Part shown: one piece after another, positions 8,201 to 21,365 of the stretch
Layout of the letters: each line of letters opens with the position of its first letter
Numbering within the stretch: the first letter of the stretch is position 1
From: Nonomuraea deserti
GTDB lineage: Bacteria > Actinomycetota > Actinomycetes > Streptosporangiales > Streptosporangiaceae
Reading direction: 5' to 3'
Length of the DNA stretch: 64,000 nt
NCBI RefSeq assembly: GCF_004348685.1
Contig: NZ_SMKO01000011.1
Span: forward strand, 1 to 64,000
Position numbers and translations under genes: made by a program
Notes under the pieces: generated by a model
What the model was told of the DNA's origin: nothing
What the model saw: the letters and a program-made list of their open reading frames with translations, nothing else
Database searches by the model: none

Positions 8201-8289
8201 TCAGAGACGAAAGCGGCTCGAACGTAGGCACGCCCGGCGACCTCTGTCAAGGCCTCGCACCGGCCCCCCGCGGGGACACCCGGTCGGCC

Positions 8290-8302
8290 GTGAAAGTTTC
8301 AC
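8290..8302. promoter_or_regulatory. Palindrome GTGAAAGTTTCAC upstream of GH43
   Basis: A perfect 6+6 bp palindrome around a central G, 117 bp ahead of the GH43 start. The inner 11 bases TGAAAGTTTCA recur exactly at 58553-58563 ahead of the orphan sugar ABC transporter. It resembles the CGAAA-N-TTTCG palindromes known upstream of hemicellulase genes in Streptomyces. Confidence 0.5.
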
Positions 8303-8418
8303 CTGGTGGTTGACGTCCGTCAGAAGCCGGGTTTACATGTCGTCCGGCGCAGCGTCAGGCAGGCGAACGACGAACGGCGGCACCCGCCGCCTTCGCCCAT
8401 CCCCGAAGGAGGACCCCT

Positions 8419-9381
8419 GTGCGTCGCCTGTCACGCCTCATCGGCACCACGTCCGCCGCGCTCGCGCTCCTCGCGAGCACGGCCTTCGCTTACCCCGACC
8501 CCGGCCACGTCACCGGAGACGTCGTCGTCCACGACCCCACGATGATCCGCACCTCGACCGGATACGTGCTCTATTCCACCCACGGCTATCTGGAGGCGCG
8601 CACCTCCACCGACCGCATCGCCTTCTCCCGCGCCGGCTCCGCCTTCCGCACGCCGCCGTCGTGGTGGCGTGCCTACTCCTCCGGCAACGATCCGTGGGCG
8701 CCCGACATCTCCCAGCACGGCGGGCGCTACCTGCTCTATTACGCGGTCTCCAGCTTCGGCTCCAACCACTCCGCCATCGGCCTGGCCACCAGCTCGACCG
8801 GGCAGCCCGGCTCGTGGACCGACCAGGGCGTCGTCTATTCGACCACGACGAGCTCCGACCACAACGCCATCGACCCGAACCTGCTCGTGGACTCCTCCGG
8901 CCGGTGGTGGCTGAGCTTCGGCTCCCACTGGACCGGCATCCGGATGATCCGGCTGGACCCCTCGACGGGCAAGCGGCTCCCCGGCGACGGCACGCTCCAC
9001 CACCTCGCCACCCGCCCCGACGCGCCCCGCGCCGTCGAGGCGCCCCACATCGTCAGGCACGGCGATCACTACTACCTGTTCGCCTCCTACGACCGGTGCT
9101 GCGCCGGCACGAGCAGCACGTACAAGGTCAAGGTCGGCCGCTCCACCAGCCCGACCGGCCCGTACACCGACCGCTCGGGGCGGTCCATGCTGAACGGCGG
9201 CGGCACGCCGGTCCTGGAGACGCACGGCCGGGTCATCGGCCCCGGCGGGCAGAGCATCATGCGGGACGTCGACGGCGACCTGCTCGTCTACCACTACTAC
9301 GACGGCGCGGACAACGGCACGCCGAAGCTCGGGATCAACCTCCTCGGCTGGGATTCCGACGGCTGGCCGTACGTGTACTAG
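8419..9381 (+). CDS. Secreted GH43 arabinanase-type glycosidase
   Basis: A 320-residue secreted hydrolase. Residues 1-24 (MRRLSRLIG, a hydrophobic stretch, then STAFAYP) form a Sec signal peptide. The single five-bladed GH43 domain shows the three catalytic acids: Asp in VVHDPTMIR (base), Asp in AIDPNLLVD (pKa modulator) and Glu in RAVEAPHIV (acid). Length and the SWTDQG and GPGGQSI features fit endo-1,5-alpha-L-arabinanases acting on pectic arabinan outside the cell. The GTG start sits 7 bases after AAGGAGG. Two palindromes precede it. It is monocistronic, followed by a possible terminator. Confidence 0.88.
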   Translation: MRRLSRLIGTTSAALALLASTAFAYPDPGHVTGDVVVHDPTMIRTSTGYVLYSTHGYLEARTSTDRIAFSRAGSAFRTPPSWWRAYSSGNDPWAPDISQHGGRYLLYYAVSSFGSNHSAIGLATSSTGQPGSWTDQGVVYSTTTSSDHNAIDPNLLVDSSGRWWLSFGSHWTGIRMIRLDPSTGKRLPGDGTLHHLATRPDAPRAVEAPHIVRHGDHYYLFASYDRCCAGTSSTYKVKVGRSTSPTGPYTDRSGRSMLNGGGTPVLETHGRVIGPGGQSIMRDVDGDLLVYHYYDGADNGTPKLGINLLGWDSDGWPYVY

Positions 9382-9396
9382 GGGGCCTGGGAGCGC

Positions 9397-9424
9397 GCCC
9401 CGGTCACACCGGCACGGCCGGGGC
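9397..9424 (+). terminator. Possible terminator after GH43
   Basis: GCCCCGG (9397-9403) pairs with CCGGGGC (9418-9424) around a 14-nt loop, 16 bases after the GH43 stop. A short T-rich stretch follows. The long loop makes this a moderate call. Confidence 0.4.
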
Positions 9425-9453
9425 CGCCTTTCTGGACATCCGAATCAACGCCA

Positions 9454-9498
9454 TTGACATCCCCACAAAACGGACCCTAGGTTGTGCGAAACGTTTCG
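9454..9498 (+). promoter_or_regulatory. Strong promoter and perfect LacI operator for the xyloglucan operon
   Basis: TTGACA (9454-9459), 18 bp and TAGGTT (9478-9483) form a near-consensus promoter. The perfect 12-bp palindrome CGAAACGTTTCG (9487-9498) covers the expected transcription start. This geometry indicates autorepression of the LacI-GH42-GH31-GH1 operon. Confidence 0.75.
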
Positions 9499-9549
9499 AC
9501 TACCGTATCGGCCCCCTCCGGCCGAGCGTGCCCCAGGGTCGGGAGCAGG

Positions 9550-10590
9550 ATGCCCTCATTACGCGACGTGGCCGAGCGCGCACAGGTCGCGATCAGCACC
9601 GTGTCGGCCGCGCTCAACGGCACCCGGCCGGTCGCGGCCGGCACCAAGCGGCGCATCGAGCAGGCCGCGGCCGAGCTCGGCTACCGCCCCAACCTGCTGG
9701 CCAGGGGTCTGCAGAGCAAGCGGACCCGCATCCTGGCGCTGCTGTACCCCGCCCCCCGCAGCGGCTTCGGCCTGACGGAGATGCAGTTCGCCACCGGCGC
9801 CGCCGAGGCGGCCCGCGAGCTGGGCCACCACCTGCTGCTCTCCCCCGAGCACGCCGACCCGATCGAGGAGCTGCGCCACCTCACCGGCCTCGGGCTGGTC
9901 GACGGGGTGCTGCTCATGGAGGTCGGCCTCGACGACGAGCGTGCGGCCTTCCTGACGGCGGCGGGCGTGCCGTTCAGCATGATAGGGCGCACCCGCGACC
10001 CCGGCTCGATCGACTACGCCGACATCGACTTCGCGGCCACGGCCAGGGACGCCGTGGCGCACGTGGCCGCACTCGGCCATCGCGAGCTGGCCTTCTTCAA
10101 CCTCTCGTCCGGCGCGTACGCCGACGGCTACGGCCCCGCGGTCCGCGCCGGCGAGGAGTTCGCCGCCGCCGCGCGGGCGGCCGGGATCGGTTACGTGGAC
10201 GGCCACCGCCCGGGGTCGGCGGAGGAGGGCCGGGAGGCGTTCGAGCGGCTCATGGAGGCGCATCCCGACGTGACCGCGCTGGCCGTGATGGACGACCACG
10301 CGGCGGTCGGGGTGATCGCGGCCGTGGCGGCGCGCGGATGGCGGATTCCCGATGACCTGACCCTGCTGCTGGTGCTGTCGTCGGCCCGGGTCGCGGAGAT
10401 GTTCCATCCCAGGCTGACGACGCTGGAGCCGCCCGGCACGGAGCTCGGCAGGCTCGGCGCGCGCATGCTCATCGACCGGCTGTGCGGCGACGGCCCGCCC
10501 CAGCAGCGGCTGGTGCCCTGCCGGCTGGTGGCCGGCGACAGCTCCGCGCCCCCACGTACGACCGGACGGGAAGGGAGGAGGCGGGCATGA
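9550..10590 (+). CDS. LacI family regulator of the GH42-GH31-GH1 operon
   Basis: A 346-residue LacI/GalR protein with the helix-turn-helix SLRDVAERAQVAISTVSAALNG right at the N-terminus, hinge YRPNLLARGLQSKR and an effector domain. The start is the ATG at 9550 after GGGAG. An in-frame GTG at 9484 is rejected because it lies inside the promoter and operator. The stop overlaps the GH42 start as ATGA. It most likely binds CGAAACGTTTCG at 9487-9498, repressing itself and the glycosidases until an oligosaccharide inducer appears. Confidence 0.9.
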   Translation: MPSLRDVAERAQVAISTVSAALNGTRPVAAGTKRRIEQAAAELGYRPNLLARGLQSKRTRILALLYPAPRSGFGLTEMQFATGAAEAARELGHHLLLSPEHADPIEELRHLTGLGLVDGVLLMEVGLDDERAAFLTAAGVPFSMIGRTRDPGSIDYADIDFAATARDAVAHVAALGHRELAFFNLSSGAYADGYGPAVRAGEEFAAAARAAGIGYVDGHRPGSAEEGREAFERLMEAHPDVTALAVMDDHAAVGVIAAVAARGWRIPDDLTLLLVLSSARVAEMFHPRLTTLEPPGTELGRLGARMLIDRLCGDGPPQQRLVPCRLVAGDSSAPPRTTGREGRRRA

Positions 10591-12596
10591 CCTCCCGGCT
10601 GGGGATGCACACGCTCACCGCGGGCCGCGGGCTGCTGTTCGGCGGCGACTACAACCCTGAGCAGTGGCCGGAGGAGGTGTGGGCGCAGGACGCCGAGCTG
10701 ATGCGCGCGGCCGGGGTCAACCTGGTCACCGTCGGCGTGTTCAGCTGGGCCCGGCTCGAACCCGAGCCGGACGTGCGGGACTTCGCCTGGCTGGACCGGG
10801 TGCTCGACCTCATGGACGAGTACGGCGTCGCGGTGGACCTGGCGACCCCCACCGCCTCGCCGCCGCCGTGGCTGGGGCACCGATGGCCGCGGACGCTGCC
10901 GGTCGACGAGTCGGGCCACCGGCTCTGGTACGGCTCGCGCAACCAGTTCTGCCCCTCGTCGCCCGTCTACCGCGAGCGCGCCCTGTCGATCGTCTCCGCC
11001 CTGGCCTCCCGGTACGCGGACCACCCGGCGCTCGCCCTGTGGCACGTGGGCAACGAGTACGGCCAGGTCTGCCACTGCGACGAGTCGGCGGCCGCGTTCC
11101 GCGCCTGGCTGCGCGAGCGCTACGGCGACCTGGAGGCCCTCAACGAGGCGTGGGGCACCACGTTCTGGAGCCAGCGCTACGGCGACTGGGCCGAGATCGT
11201 CCCCCCGCGTCCGGCCCCGTACCTCATCAACCCGTCGCAGCGCCTCGACTGGCGGCGGTTCTGCTCCGACGCGCTGCTCGAGCACTACCGGGCCGAGCGC
11301 GACATCCTGCGGCAGCACACCCCCGGCACGCCGGTCACCACGAACTTCATGGGACTGTTCAAGCCGGTCGACTACTGGTCGTGGGCAGCCGAGGAGGACG
11401 TCGTCTCCAACGACTGGTATCCCGAGCCGGGCGACCCGCTGGCCCCGGCGCGCACGGCGCTCACCCACGACCTGATGCGCGGCCTCGCGGGGGAACGGCC
11501 GTGGCTGCTGATGGAGCAGGCCACGAGCGCCGTCAACTGGCGGCCGCACAACCTGCCCAAACCGCCCGGCCAGTTCCGGCTGGAGTCGCTGCAGGCGCTG
11601 GCCCGCGGCGCGGACGGGCTCTGCTACTTCCAGTGGCGGGCCTCCCGGTTCGGCGCCGAGCGCTTCCACGCCGCGATGGTGCCGCACGCCGGGCAGGACA
11701 CGCGGCTGCACGCCGCGGTCCGCGCCCACGGCCGGGAGTTGCGCGGGCTCGCCTCCGTGGCGGGCACGCCGGTCCCCGCGCGGGTGGCGATGGTGTTCGA
11801 CTGGGCGAGCTGGTGGGCGCTGGAGGAGCGCGGCCGGCCGAGCGACCGGCTCAACGCTACCGACCAGCTGCTCAGCTACTACCTGCCGCTGTGGGAGCGC
11901 GGCGTGAGCGTGGACGTGGTGCCTCCCTCCGCGGACCTGTCCGGCTACGCGCTGGTGGTGGTGCCGAACCTGTTCCTGGTCGGCGACCGGGACGCGGCGG
12001 CGCTGACCGCGTACGCGCGCGGCGGCGGCGTGCTGGTGGTCGGGCCGTTCTCCGGGGTGGTGGACGAGCGGTCGCACGTGCGTACCGGACGGTTCCCCGC
12101 GCCGCTGCGCGACGTGCTGGGCGCGTCCGGGGAGGAGTGGCTGCCGGCGCCCGACGGCGTGCCGGTGCGCTGCCGGTGGGCCGGCGGCGCCGCCTTCACC
12201 GCGCACACCTGGACGGAGCTGGTGGCGGCCGAGGGCGCGGAGGCGGTGGCCGAGTTCGCAGGAGGCGACCTGGCGGGCAGCCCCGCCGTGCTGCGGAACA
12301 CGGCCGGCGGCGGAGTCGCCTGGTACGTGGCGACCATGCCCGAGCCCGCCGCGCTCGGCCGGATCATCGAGCGGGCGCTGGCGGACGCCGCCGTGGCCGG
12401 CGCGCTGCCGCTGCTGCCGCCGGGAGTCGAGGCGGTGCGCCGCGGAGACGTGCTGTTCCTGCTCAACCACGGCGCCGATACGGCCGTCGTGCCCATCCCC
12501 GAGCAGGCGGAGGATCTGCTGACCGGAGCCGTCGCCGACGGCGAGGTCACGCTGGCGCCCCGCGACGTCGTCGCGCTGCGCCCCCACGCGGAGTAA
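10587..12596 (+). CDS. GH42 beta-galactosidase
   Basis: A 669-residue cytoplasmic GH42 enzyme without a signal peptide. LLFGGDYNPEQWPEEVW opens the catalytic TIM barrel. The acid/base Glu lies in ALWHVGNEYG and the nucleophile Glu in LLMEQATSAVNW. The Cys cluster CHCDES after the acid/base region is typical of zinc-bearing GH42. The trimerisation domain (about residues 395-600) and a small C-terminal beta domain follow. It would cut terminal beta-galactose from imported oligosaccharides. SD AAGGGAGGAGG precedes ATG 10587, which overlaps the LacI stop. It is a paralogue of the GH42 at 21366-23405. Confidence 0.93.
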   Translation: MTSRLGMHTLTAGRGLLFGGDYNPEQWPEEVWAQDAELMRAAGVNLVTVGVFSWARLEPEPDVRDFAWLDRVLDLMDEYGVAVDLATPTASPPPWLGHRWPRTLPVDESGHRLWYGSRNQFCPSSPVYRERALSIVSALASRYADHPALALWHVGNEYGQVCHCDESAAAFRAWLRERYGDLEALNEAWGTTFWSQRYGDWAEIVPPRPAPYLINPSQRLDWRRFCSDALLEHYRAERDILRQHTPGTPVTTNFMGLFKPVDYWSWAAEEDVVSNDWYPEPGDPLAPARTALTHDLMRGLAGERPWLLMEQATSAVNWRPHNLPKPPGQFRLESLQALARGADGLCYFQWRASRFGAERFHAAMVPHAGQDTRLHAAVRAHGRELRGLASVAGTPVPARVAMVFDWASWWALEERGRPSDRLNATDQLLSYYLPLWERGVSVDVVPPSADLSGYALVVVPNLFLVGDRDAAALTAYARGGGVLVVGPFSGVVDERSHVRTGRFPAPLRDVLGASGEEWLPAPDGVPVRCRWAGGAAFTAHTWTELVAAEGAEAVAEFAGGDLAGSPAVLRNTAGGGVAWYVATMPEPAALGRIIERALADAAVAGALPLLPPGVEAVRRGDVLFLLNHGADTAVVPIPEQAEDLLTGAVADGEVTLAPRDVVALRPHAE

Positions 12597-12687
12597 CCCC
12601 TGCTCACTGTTGCGGCCCACTGTTGCGAAAGGAGGGGCGGCGCCTCCCGCCGGTCCCCACGGCGGGGGACGCCGCGCCACGATCCCG

Positions 12688-16475
<3,788 letters not shown>

Positions 16476-16490
<15 letters not shown>

Positions 16491-17306
16491 CACGCCTCCG
16501 ACGAAGGTGTGGTAGGTGATGCCCGGCGTCGCGTGGTCGTCGGCGCCGGGCCGCCACTCGGGCAGCGGCACCAGGCCGGGCTCCAGCAGCTCCAGCCCGT
16601 CGAAGAGGGCGAGGATGTCCTCGCGGGCGCGCCAGCGCCCGGTGCCGAGGTGCGCGTTGAAGAGTTTCTCCGCCGCGTACGCCTGCCGCGAGACCTCGGG
16701 CATGGCCTCCCCCGGGTTGCAGAAGTGCGAGATCACCAGGTGGCTGCCCGGGGCGAGCGGCCGGAGGAGCCGGGCCACGATGCCGGCCGGGTCCTCGTCG
16801 TCGCCGAGGTGGTGCAGGATCCCGAACATCAGCAACCCGACCGGCTCGGAGAAGTCGATGAGGCCGCGCGTCTTCCTGTCGGCGAGGATGACCTCCGGGT
16901 CGCGGGCGTCGGCCTCGATGATCGTGGTGGTCTGGTCGACGGCCAGCAGCGCGCGGCCGTGCACGAGCACGATCGGGTCGTGGTCGACGTAGACGACCCG
17001 GGAGCGCGGGGCGACGGCCTGGGCGATCTCGTGCACGTTGCCCTGCGTCGGCAGGCCCGAGCCGAGGTCGAGGAACTGGCGGATGCCGGCCTGCGCGGCC
17101 AGGTGGCGCACGGTGCGGCGGAGGAACTCCCTGTTGGCCCGGGCCGACTCGGGCGCGTCCGGCGCGACCTTGAGCGCCATGGCGGCCACCTGGCGGTCGA
17201 TCTCGTAGTTGTCCTTGCCGCCGAGCATGTAGTCGTAGACGCGGGAGACGCTGGGCTTGGTGGTGTCGACACCGGGCGGGGCGCTTTCCTGCTCGCTCTC
17301 GGACAC
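16476..17306 (-). CDS. SAM-dependent methyltransferase, DUF574/Methyltransf_19 family (copy 1)
   Basis: A 276-residue protein of the large actinobacterial family PF04672. Conserved blocks in order are PSVSRVYDYMLGGKDNYEIDR, REFLRRTVRHLA, the SAM motif IRQFLDLGSGLPTQGNVH, VVYVDHDPIVLVHGRALL and HLVISHFCNPG. The substrate is unknown. A second copy of equal length sits in the opposite orientation at 27811-28641. Over 54 bases of the GGKDNY region the two genes differ at one position, so they are recent paralogues. They bracket the galactan island. Confidence 0.9.
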
Positions 17307-17379
17307 TGCCGGCTCCTCGGATGGTCATGGGGGGCTAGGCCCATGATCCTAAATCGGCAACCCGGTATATGCGGACATT

Positions 17380-18366
17380 TCATGAACAAAGGAACGCCCG
17401 CTGGGACGCGGCCAGCCGCCTCTCCGCCGCCGGCACACCGGGGTGGTCGTGGTGGCCGGTCTCCAGCACGTGCAACTCCCTGGGTCCGGCCAGCGCGTTG
17501 TGGACGGCGAACTGGCCGGGCGGCGGCACGGCCGGGTCGAAGAGCGCGGCGGCCACGTGCACCGGGATCGTGATCCGGGCGGCGGCCGTGGCCGCGTCGA
17601 AGTACCTCAGCACCTCGGCCGTCTCCGGATGGCTCGCGTGCCTGACACGGACGGCCTCACCGCTGCCGGTGCAGGGCAGGGTGAGGCGCAGCGGATGGGC
17701 GCCGAAGCTGGGGACGACGAGGGCGGCGGCGGTGAAGCGGTCGTCCCAGGGCAACGCCAGCGCGCCGATGCCGCCCCCGAAGCTGGCCCCGATGTAGTCG
17801 AGCCTGCCCGCGGCCTCGGGCACGAGATCCAGCAGGGCGGTCGCCGCGCACCACAGGTCGGCCGCGCAGCCGCCGTGCACGTAGGTGTCCCTGGCCTCGA
17901 TGCCGTGCAGGACGTGCCGCGCGGCGTCGGAGGGGATGCCGGGGCGCGTGCCGCGGGCGCCAAGGCCGCGCGCGCACGGCCAGATCGCCGCCGTGCCCCG
18001 GCTGAGCGGCAGCGGGCCGACGCCGTCGCGGCCGCCGTAGCCGTGGCCCACCACGCAGCCCCGCGTGACCCGGCCGCCCGCGGGCACGGTGAGCCAGCCG
18101 CCGAGGCGGACCCCGCCGAGCGAGGTATAACGCACGGGACGCACGACCACGCCGCCGCCCTCCCCCTCCGGCGGCCCTGCCCAAGGGGCAACGTCCACGG
18201 CCGCCGCACGGGCGCGCAGCCCCTGCCAGAACGCGGCGAAGCCGTCCGGCTCCTCGGGCGCGGGGACGGCGAGCAGGGCGTCCAGGTCGTAGCCGTGGGT
18301 CGGGTCGAAGGGGTAGGCGTGCTGCACGCGGGCACCCCGGCGGCTCATGCGAGCGGCGTGGTTCAT
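17380..18366 (-). CDS. Acetylxylan esterase/cephalosporin-C deacetylase family hydrolase
   Basis: A 328-residue alpha/beta-hydrolase of the AXE1 family (PF05448). The triad is recognisable as Ser in YIGASFGGG, Asp in ALFDPAVPP and His in ETGHHDHPG. HGYGGRDG forms the oxyanion region. No signal peptide is seen, so it would deacetylate imported sugars or oligosaccharides in the cytoplasm. The start ATG 18366 gives the family-like YPFDPTHGYDLDALL; ATG 18348 is an alternative, and no clear SD decides. It lies 43 bp downstream of the MetE-like gene and may be co-transcribed. A role in removing acetyl groups from hemicellulose or pectin fits the neighbourhood. Confidence 0.83.
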   Translation of the reverse strand: MNHAARMSRRGARVQHAYPFDPTHGYDLDALLAVPAPEEPDGFAAFWQGLRARAAAVDVAPWAGPPEGEGGGVVVRPVRYTSLGGVRLGGWLTVPAGGRVTRGCVVGHGYGGRDGVGPLPLSRGTAAIWPCARGLGARGTRPGIPSDAARHVLHGIEARDTYVHGGCAADLWCAATALLDLVPEAAGRLDYIGASFGGGIGALALPWDDRFTAAALVVPSFGAHPLRLTLPCTGSGEAVRVRHASHPETAEVLRYFDAATAAARITIPVHVAAALFDPAVPPPGQFAVHNALAGPRELHVLETGHHDHPGVPAAERRLAASQRAFLCS

Positions 18367-18409
18367 ACGATCATGGTGAAGGAGCGCCGCCGCCGCGCGC
18401 CGGCGGCGG

Positions 18410-19450
18410 TCATGAACGGCCGAGCTCGCCGCGCAGCAGGCGGGCCGCGCCCGCCATGGCACGCATCTTGCCCTCCGCCGACTCCCTGGGCAGATATTTC
18501 ATCCCGCAGTCCGTGGCGATGACGACGCGCTCGGGCGGCACCCGGTCGAACGCCCGGCGCACCCGGTCCGCCACCAGCTCGACCGGCTCGACGTCCGGCG
18601 TGGACAGGTCGATCACCCCGAGGATGACCGTCTTGCCCTTCAGGTCGGACAGCACCCCCAGGTCCAGCCCCGACTGGGCGGTCTCGATCGACACCTGCTC
18701 GACCGGGCAGCCGGCCAGCTCGGGCAGGAACGAGTACGCCTCGGGCCGCTCGTGGATGATCGCCGCGTAGCCGAAGCAGATGTGCACCGCCGTCGTGCCG
18801 GTGACGCCGTCGAGCGCGGCGTTCAGCGCGGCCAGCCCGTAGGCGCGCGCCTGATCCGGCCTGGCCTGCATGTACGGCTCGTCGATCTGGACGATGTCCG
18901 CGCCCGCCGCGAACAGGTCGCGGATCTCGGCGTTGACCGCCGCCGCGTAGTCCATCGCGGCCGCCTCGGCGTCGGGATAGTGGTCGTTCTGGGCCTGCTG
19001 GCTCATCGTGAACGGCCCCGGCACCGTCATCTTGATCGTGCGGCCGGTGTGGGCGCGCAGGAAACGCAGGTCGTCCACCTCGATCGGGCGGGCGCGGCGG
19101 ATCGGGCCGACGACGCGCGGCACCGGGTTGGGGTGGCCGCTGCGGTCGAGCGCCGTGCCGGGGTTGTCGAGGTCGATGCCGTCGAGGGCGGTGGCGAAGT
19201 GGTTGGAGTAGCTCTCGCGCCTGATCTCGCCGTCGGTGACGATGTCCAGCCCGGCGCGCTCCTGGGCCCTGATCGCCAGCTCGGTAGCGTCGTCCTGGGC
19301 CTGGGCGAGCAGCTCGGGCGGGACGCGCCACAGCTCCCTGGCCCGCACCCGCGGCGGGAACCGGTCGGCCAGCCTGGCGCGGTCGATCAGCCATTCGGGC
19401 TGGGCGTAGCTTCCGACCAGCGACGTCGGCAGCGTGGGCAGGGGGGTCAC
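18410..19450 (-). CDS. Cobalamin-independent methionine synthase-like (MetE C-terminal domain) protein
   Basis: A 346-residue single-domain UROD/MetE-like TIM barrel, about half the length of full MetE. The zinc ligands of MetE appear intact: His and Cys in VHICFGY, Glu in SIETAQSG and Cys in ATDCGMKYLP. DIVQIDEPYMQ and IVTDGEIRRES are substrate-site blocks. Such short proteins act as methyltransferases to homocysteine or related thiols with donors other than triglutamyl folate; the true donor is unknown. ATG 19450 is preceded by a weak AAGGAG. Confidence 0.85.
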   Translation of the reverse strand: MTPLPTLPTSLVGSYAQPEWLIDRARLADRFPPRVRARELWRVPPELLAQAQDDATELAIRAQERAGLDIVTDGEIRRESYSNHFATALDGIDLDNPGTALDRSGHPNPVPRVVGPIRRARPIEVDDLRFLRAHTGRTIKMTVPGPFTMSQQAQNDHYPDAEAAAMDYAAAVNAEIRDLFAAGADIVQIDEPYMQARPDQARAYGLAALNAALDGVTGTTAVHICFGYAAIIHERPEAYSFLPELAGCPVEQVSIETAQSGLDLGVLSDLKGKTVILGVIDLSTPDVEPVELVADRVRRAFDRVPPERVVIATDCGMKYLPRESAEGKMRAMAGAARLLRGELGRS

Positions 19451-19481
19451 GGGCTCTCCTTCACGTTGGTGGTGCCTTTCA

Positions 19482-19511
19482 CTGTGCTCCTACCAGCTGT
19501 GCTCCTACCAG
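19482..19511. repeat. 15-bp exact tandem duplication spanning the nitroreductase stop codon
   Basis: CTGTGCTCCTACCAG occurs at 19482-19496 and again at 19497-19511. The second copy contains the minus-strand last codon and TAG stop of the nitroreductase gene; the first is the downstream copy. Confidence 0.92.
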
Positions 19512-20152
19512 CGGTCGAGGTGAAGCACCTCGTCCAGCGGCTGCCGGTGCGCGGGCCTGAACGTCTCACCCGTGTAGTAGGCGGTGGGGATGAGCACGCC
19601 CTGGCGTACGTCGGCGGGGATGCCGAGCAGCTCGGCGATCTCGCTCTCGTACGCCAGGTGCAGGGAGGTCCAGGCGGTGCCGAGGCCGCGGGCGCGGGCG
19701 GCCAGCATGTAGCTCCACGCCGCGGGCAGCAGCGAGCCCCACAACCCCGCCTGGTTGCCCTCGGGCAGCCCGCCGGGCGCGTGGATGCACCCGAGCACCA
19801 GCACCGGCACGTCGCCCATGCGCTCGCTCAGGTAGTCGGCGCTCTCGGAGACCCGCCGCTGGGTGGCGGCCCGCGCCGGATCGTCCGTGAACAACGACCC
19901 GGCCGAGCCACCCGAGGCCCGGTACGCGCCGAACGAGCGCCGGTAATAGCCGCCGATCGCCCCGCGGAGCTCCGCATCCGTCACCACCAGCCAGTGCCAG
20001 CCCTGCCGGTTGCTGCCGCTGGGCGCCTGCAGCGCGATCTCCAGGCACTCGCGCACCAGGTCCGTGGGCACGGGACGGGTCAGGTCGAGGCGCTTGCGCA
20101 CGCTGCGGGTGGTGGTGAGCAACTCGTCCGGGCCCAGCGGTGTGATCGTCAT
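19505..20152 (-). CDS. Nitroreductase family FMN oxidoreductase
   Basis: A 215-residue nitroreductase-fold protein. RSVRKRLDLTRPVP near the N-terminus and APSGSNRQGWHWLVV are the FMN-phosphate binding blocks; GLGTAWTSLHL and the GIPADV block follow in the expected place. These enzymes use NAD(P)H to reduce nitro groups, quinones or flavins; the physiological substrate is unknown. It stands alone between the GH53 and MetE-like genes on the minus strand, with no tight coupling to either. Confidence 0.9.
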   Translation of the reverse strand: MTITPLGPDELLTTTRSVRKRLDLTRPVPTDLVRECLEIALQAPSGSNRQGWHWLVVTDAELRGAIGGYYRRSFGAYRASGGSAGSLFTDDPARAATQRRVSESADYLSERMGDVPVLVLGCIHAPGGLPEGNQAGLWGSLLPAAWSYMLAARARGLGTAWTSLHLAYESEIAELLGIPADVRQGVLIPTAYYTGETFRPAHRQPLDEVLHLDRW

Positions 20153-20235
20153 ACGGCCATCATGTCAACCCGACCGCGCGATCCACAGGATCCCTCCGAT
20201 CTCGTCCGGGACGGCGGATCACGCCGGCCACTCCA

Positions 20236-21357
20236 TCAGAGGTGGCCGAGCACCTCCATCGCGGGCAGCGCCCGGTCGTCGTAGCCGAACAGGGCCTGGT
20301 TCTCCCAGGCGTTGCCCGACGACGGGTCGGCCGGGTCCCAGCCGTTGCCGGGCACGCCGGTCCACGTGGCCTCCCAGGTGAACAGGCCGAGGCCGAGGCC
20401 GCCCGGCACCTGGCGGACGATGTCGGCCACGCCGGCCAGCATCGCCGCCTGCCCCTCCGGGGTCGCCCGGTAGCCCGGGTACGGCTCGCCGGAGGTGATG
20501 ATGTTGGCCCAGCCGTCGTCGTCGGCCGTCGTGAACGGGTACGCGGTCTCGACCACGACCACCGGCTTGCCGTACCTGCCGGCCACGTCGTTGATGTTGG
20601 CCCTGAACGTCTCCAGCGTGCCGTGCCAGTAGGCGTAGTACGACATCCCGATCACGTCGTAGCGGACGCCGTTCGCGTTCGCGTTGTCGAACCACCACCG
20701 GTAGAGGCCGTTGTCGCCGCCGTCGGCCAGGTGCAGCACGACCTTGGTCGATCCCGACACCCGCTTGACCGCGTCGTATCCGGCGTTCAGCAGCGCCGCC
20801 GTGTTCGGCCACGTGGAGGTGGAGCCGTCGGGCCAGAGCAGGCCGCCGTTGATCTCGTTGCCGACCTGCACCATGTCCGCCGTGGTGCCCTGGCGGCGCA
20901 GCGCGTCGAGCACGTCGTACGTGTGGTCGTACACGGCCTGCCTGAGCCGGTCGAACGGCAGCGACTCCCAGGCGGCGGGCTTGAACTGCTTGCCCGGGTC
21001 GGCCCAGGTGTCGGAGTAGTGGAAGTCGACCAGGAGCTTCATGCCCTGGGCCTTGACCCGCCTGGCGAGGTCGAGCACCTGGGTCGTGGTGTTGTAGCCG
21101 TCGGCCGGGTCCACCCAGACCTTGAGCCTGACGTAGTTGAGCCCGGCCCGCGACAGGATGCGCAGCGCGTCGCCTTTACGGCCGCGGGCGTCGCGGTAGA
21201 CGCCGCCGAGCGCCTCCGACTTGGCCAGGCTTGAGACGTCGGCGCCCCTGATCTGCAGCGCGGCCCTGGACGTGCCCGCCGCCAGGGCGGGCTGGGCGAC
21301 GGCGAGCTGGATGATGGGGGCGGCGAGTAACAGCAGTGCGGCGAGTAACCGTTTCAT
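20236..21357 (-). CDS. ganB: Secreted GH53 endo-beta-1,4-galactanase
   Basis: A 373-residue enzyme that cuts beta-1,4-galactan of pectin side chains outside the cell. A Sec signal peptide (MKRLLAALLLLAAPIIQLAVAQPALA) is followed by the GH53 barrel starting QIRGADVSSLAKSEALGG. The acid/base Glu is in MVQVGNEINGG and the nucleophile Glu in VVVVETAYPF. The SD TAGGAGA precedes ATG 21357, 8 bp after the GH42 stop, so the two form one unit. Codons 4 and 10 are TTA, very rare in this base composition and a possible bldA-type control point. The divergent ABC importer would take up the galacto-oligosaccharides. Confidence 0.94.
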   Translation of the reverse strand: MKRLLAALLLLAAPIIQLAVAQPALAAGTSRAALQIRGADVSSLAKSEALGGVYRDARGRKGDALRILSRAGLNYVRLKVWVDPADGYNTTTQVLDLARRVKAQGMKLLVDFHYSDTWADPGKQFKPAAWESLPFDRLRQAVYDHTYDVLDALRRQGTTADMVQVGNEINGGLLWPDGSTSTWPNTAALLNAGYDAVKRVSGSTKVVLHLADGGDNGLYRWWFDNANANGVRYDVIGMSYYAYWHGTLETFRANINDVAGRYGKPVVVVETAYPFTTADDDGWANIITSGEPYPGYRATPEGQAAMLAGVADIVRQVPGGLGLGLFTWEATWTGVPGNGWDPADPSSGNAWENQALFGYDDRALPAMEVLGHL

Positions 21358-21365
21358 CGGGTCTC

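Noticed and set aside
9484-9549. Upstream GTG as start of the LacI gene
   Set aside because: It falls inside the -10 to operator region; the protein aligns from the ATG at 9550.
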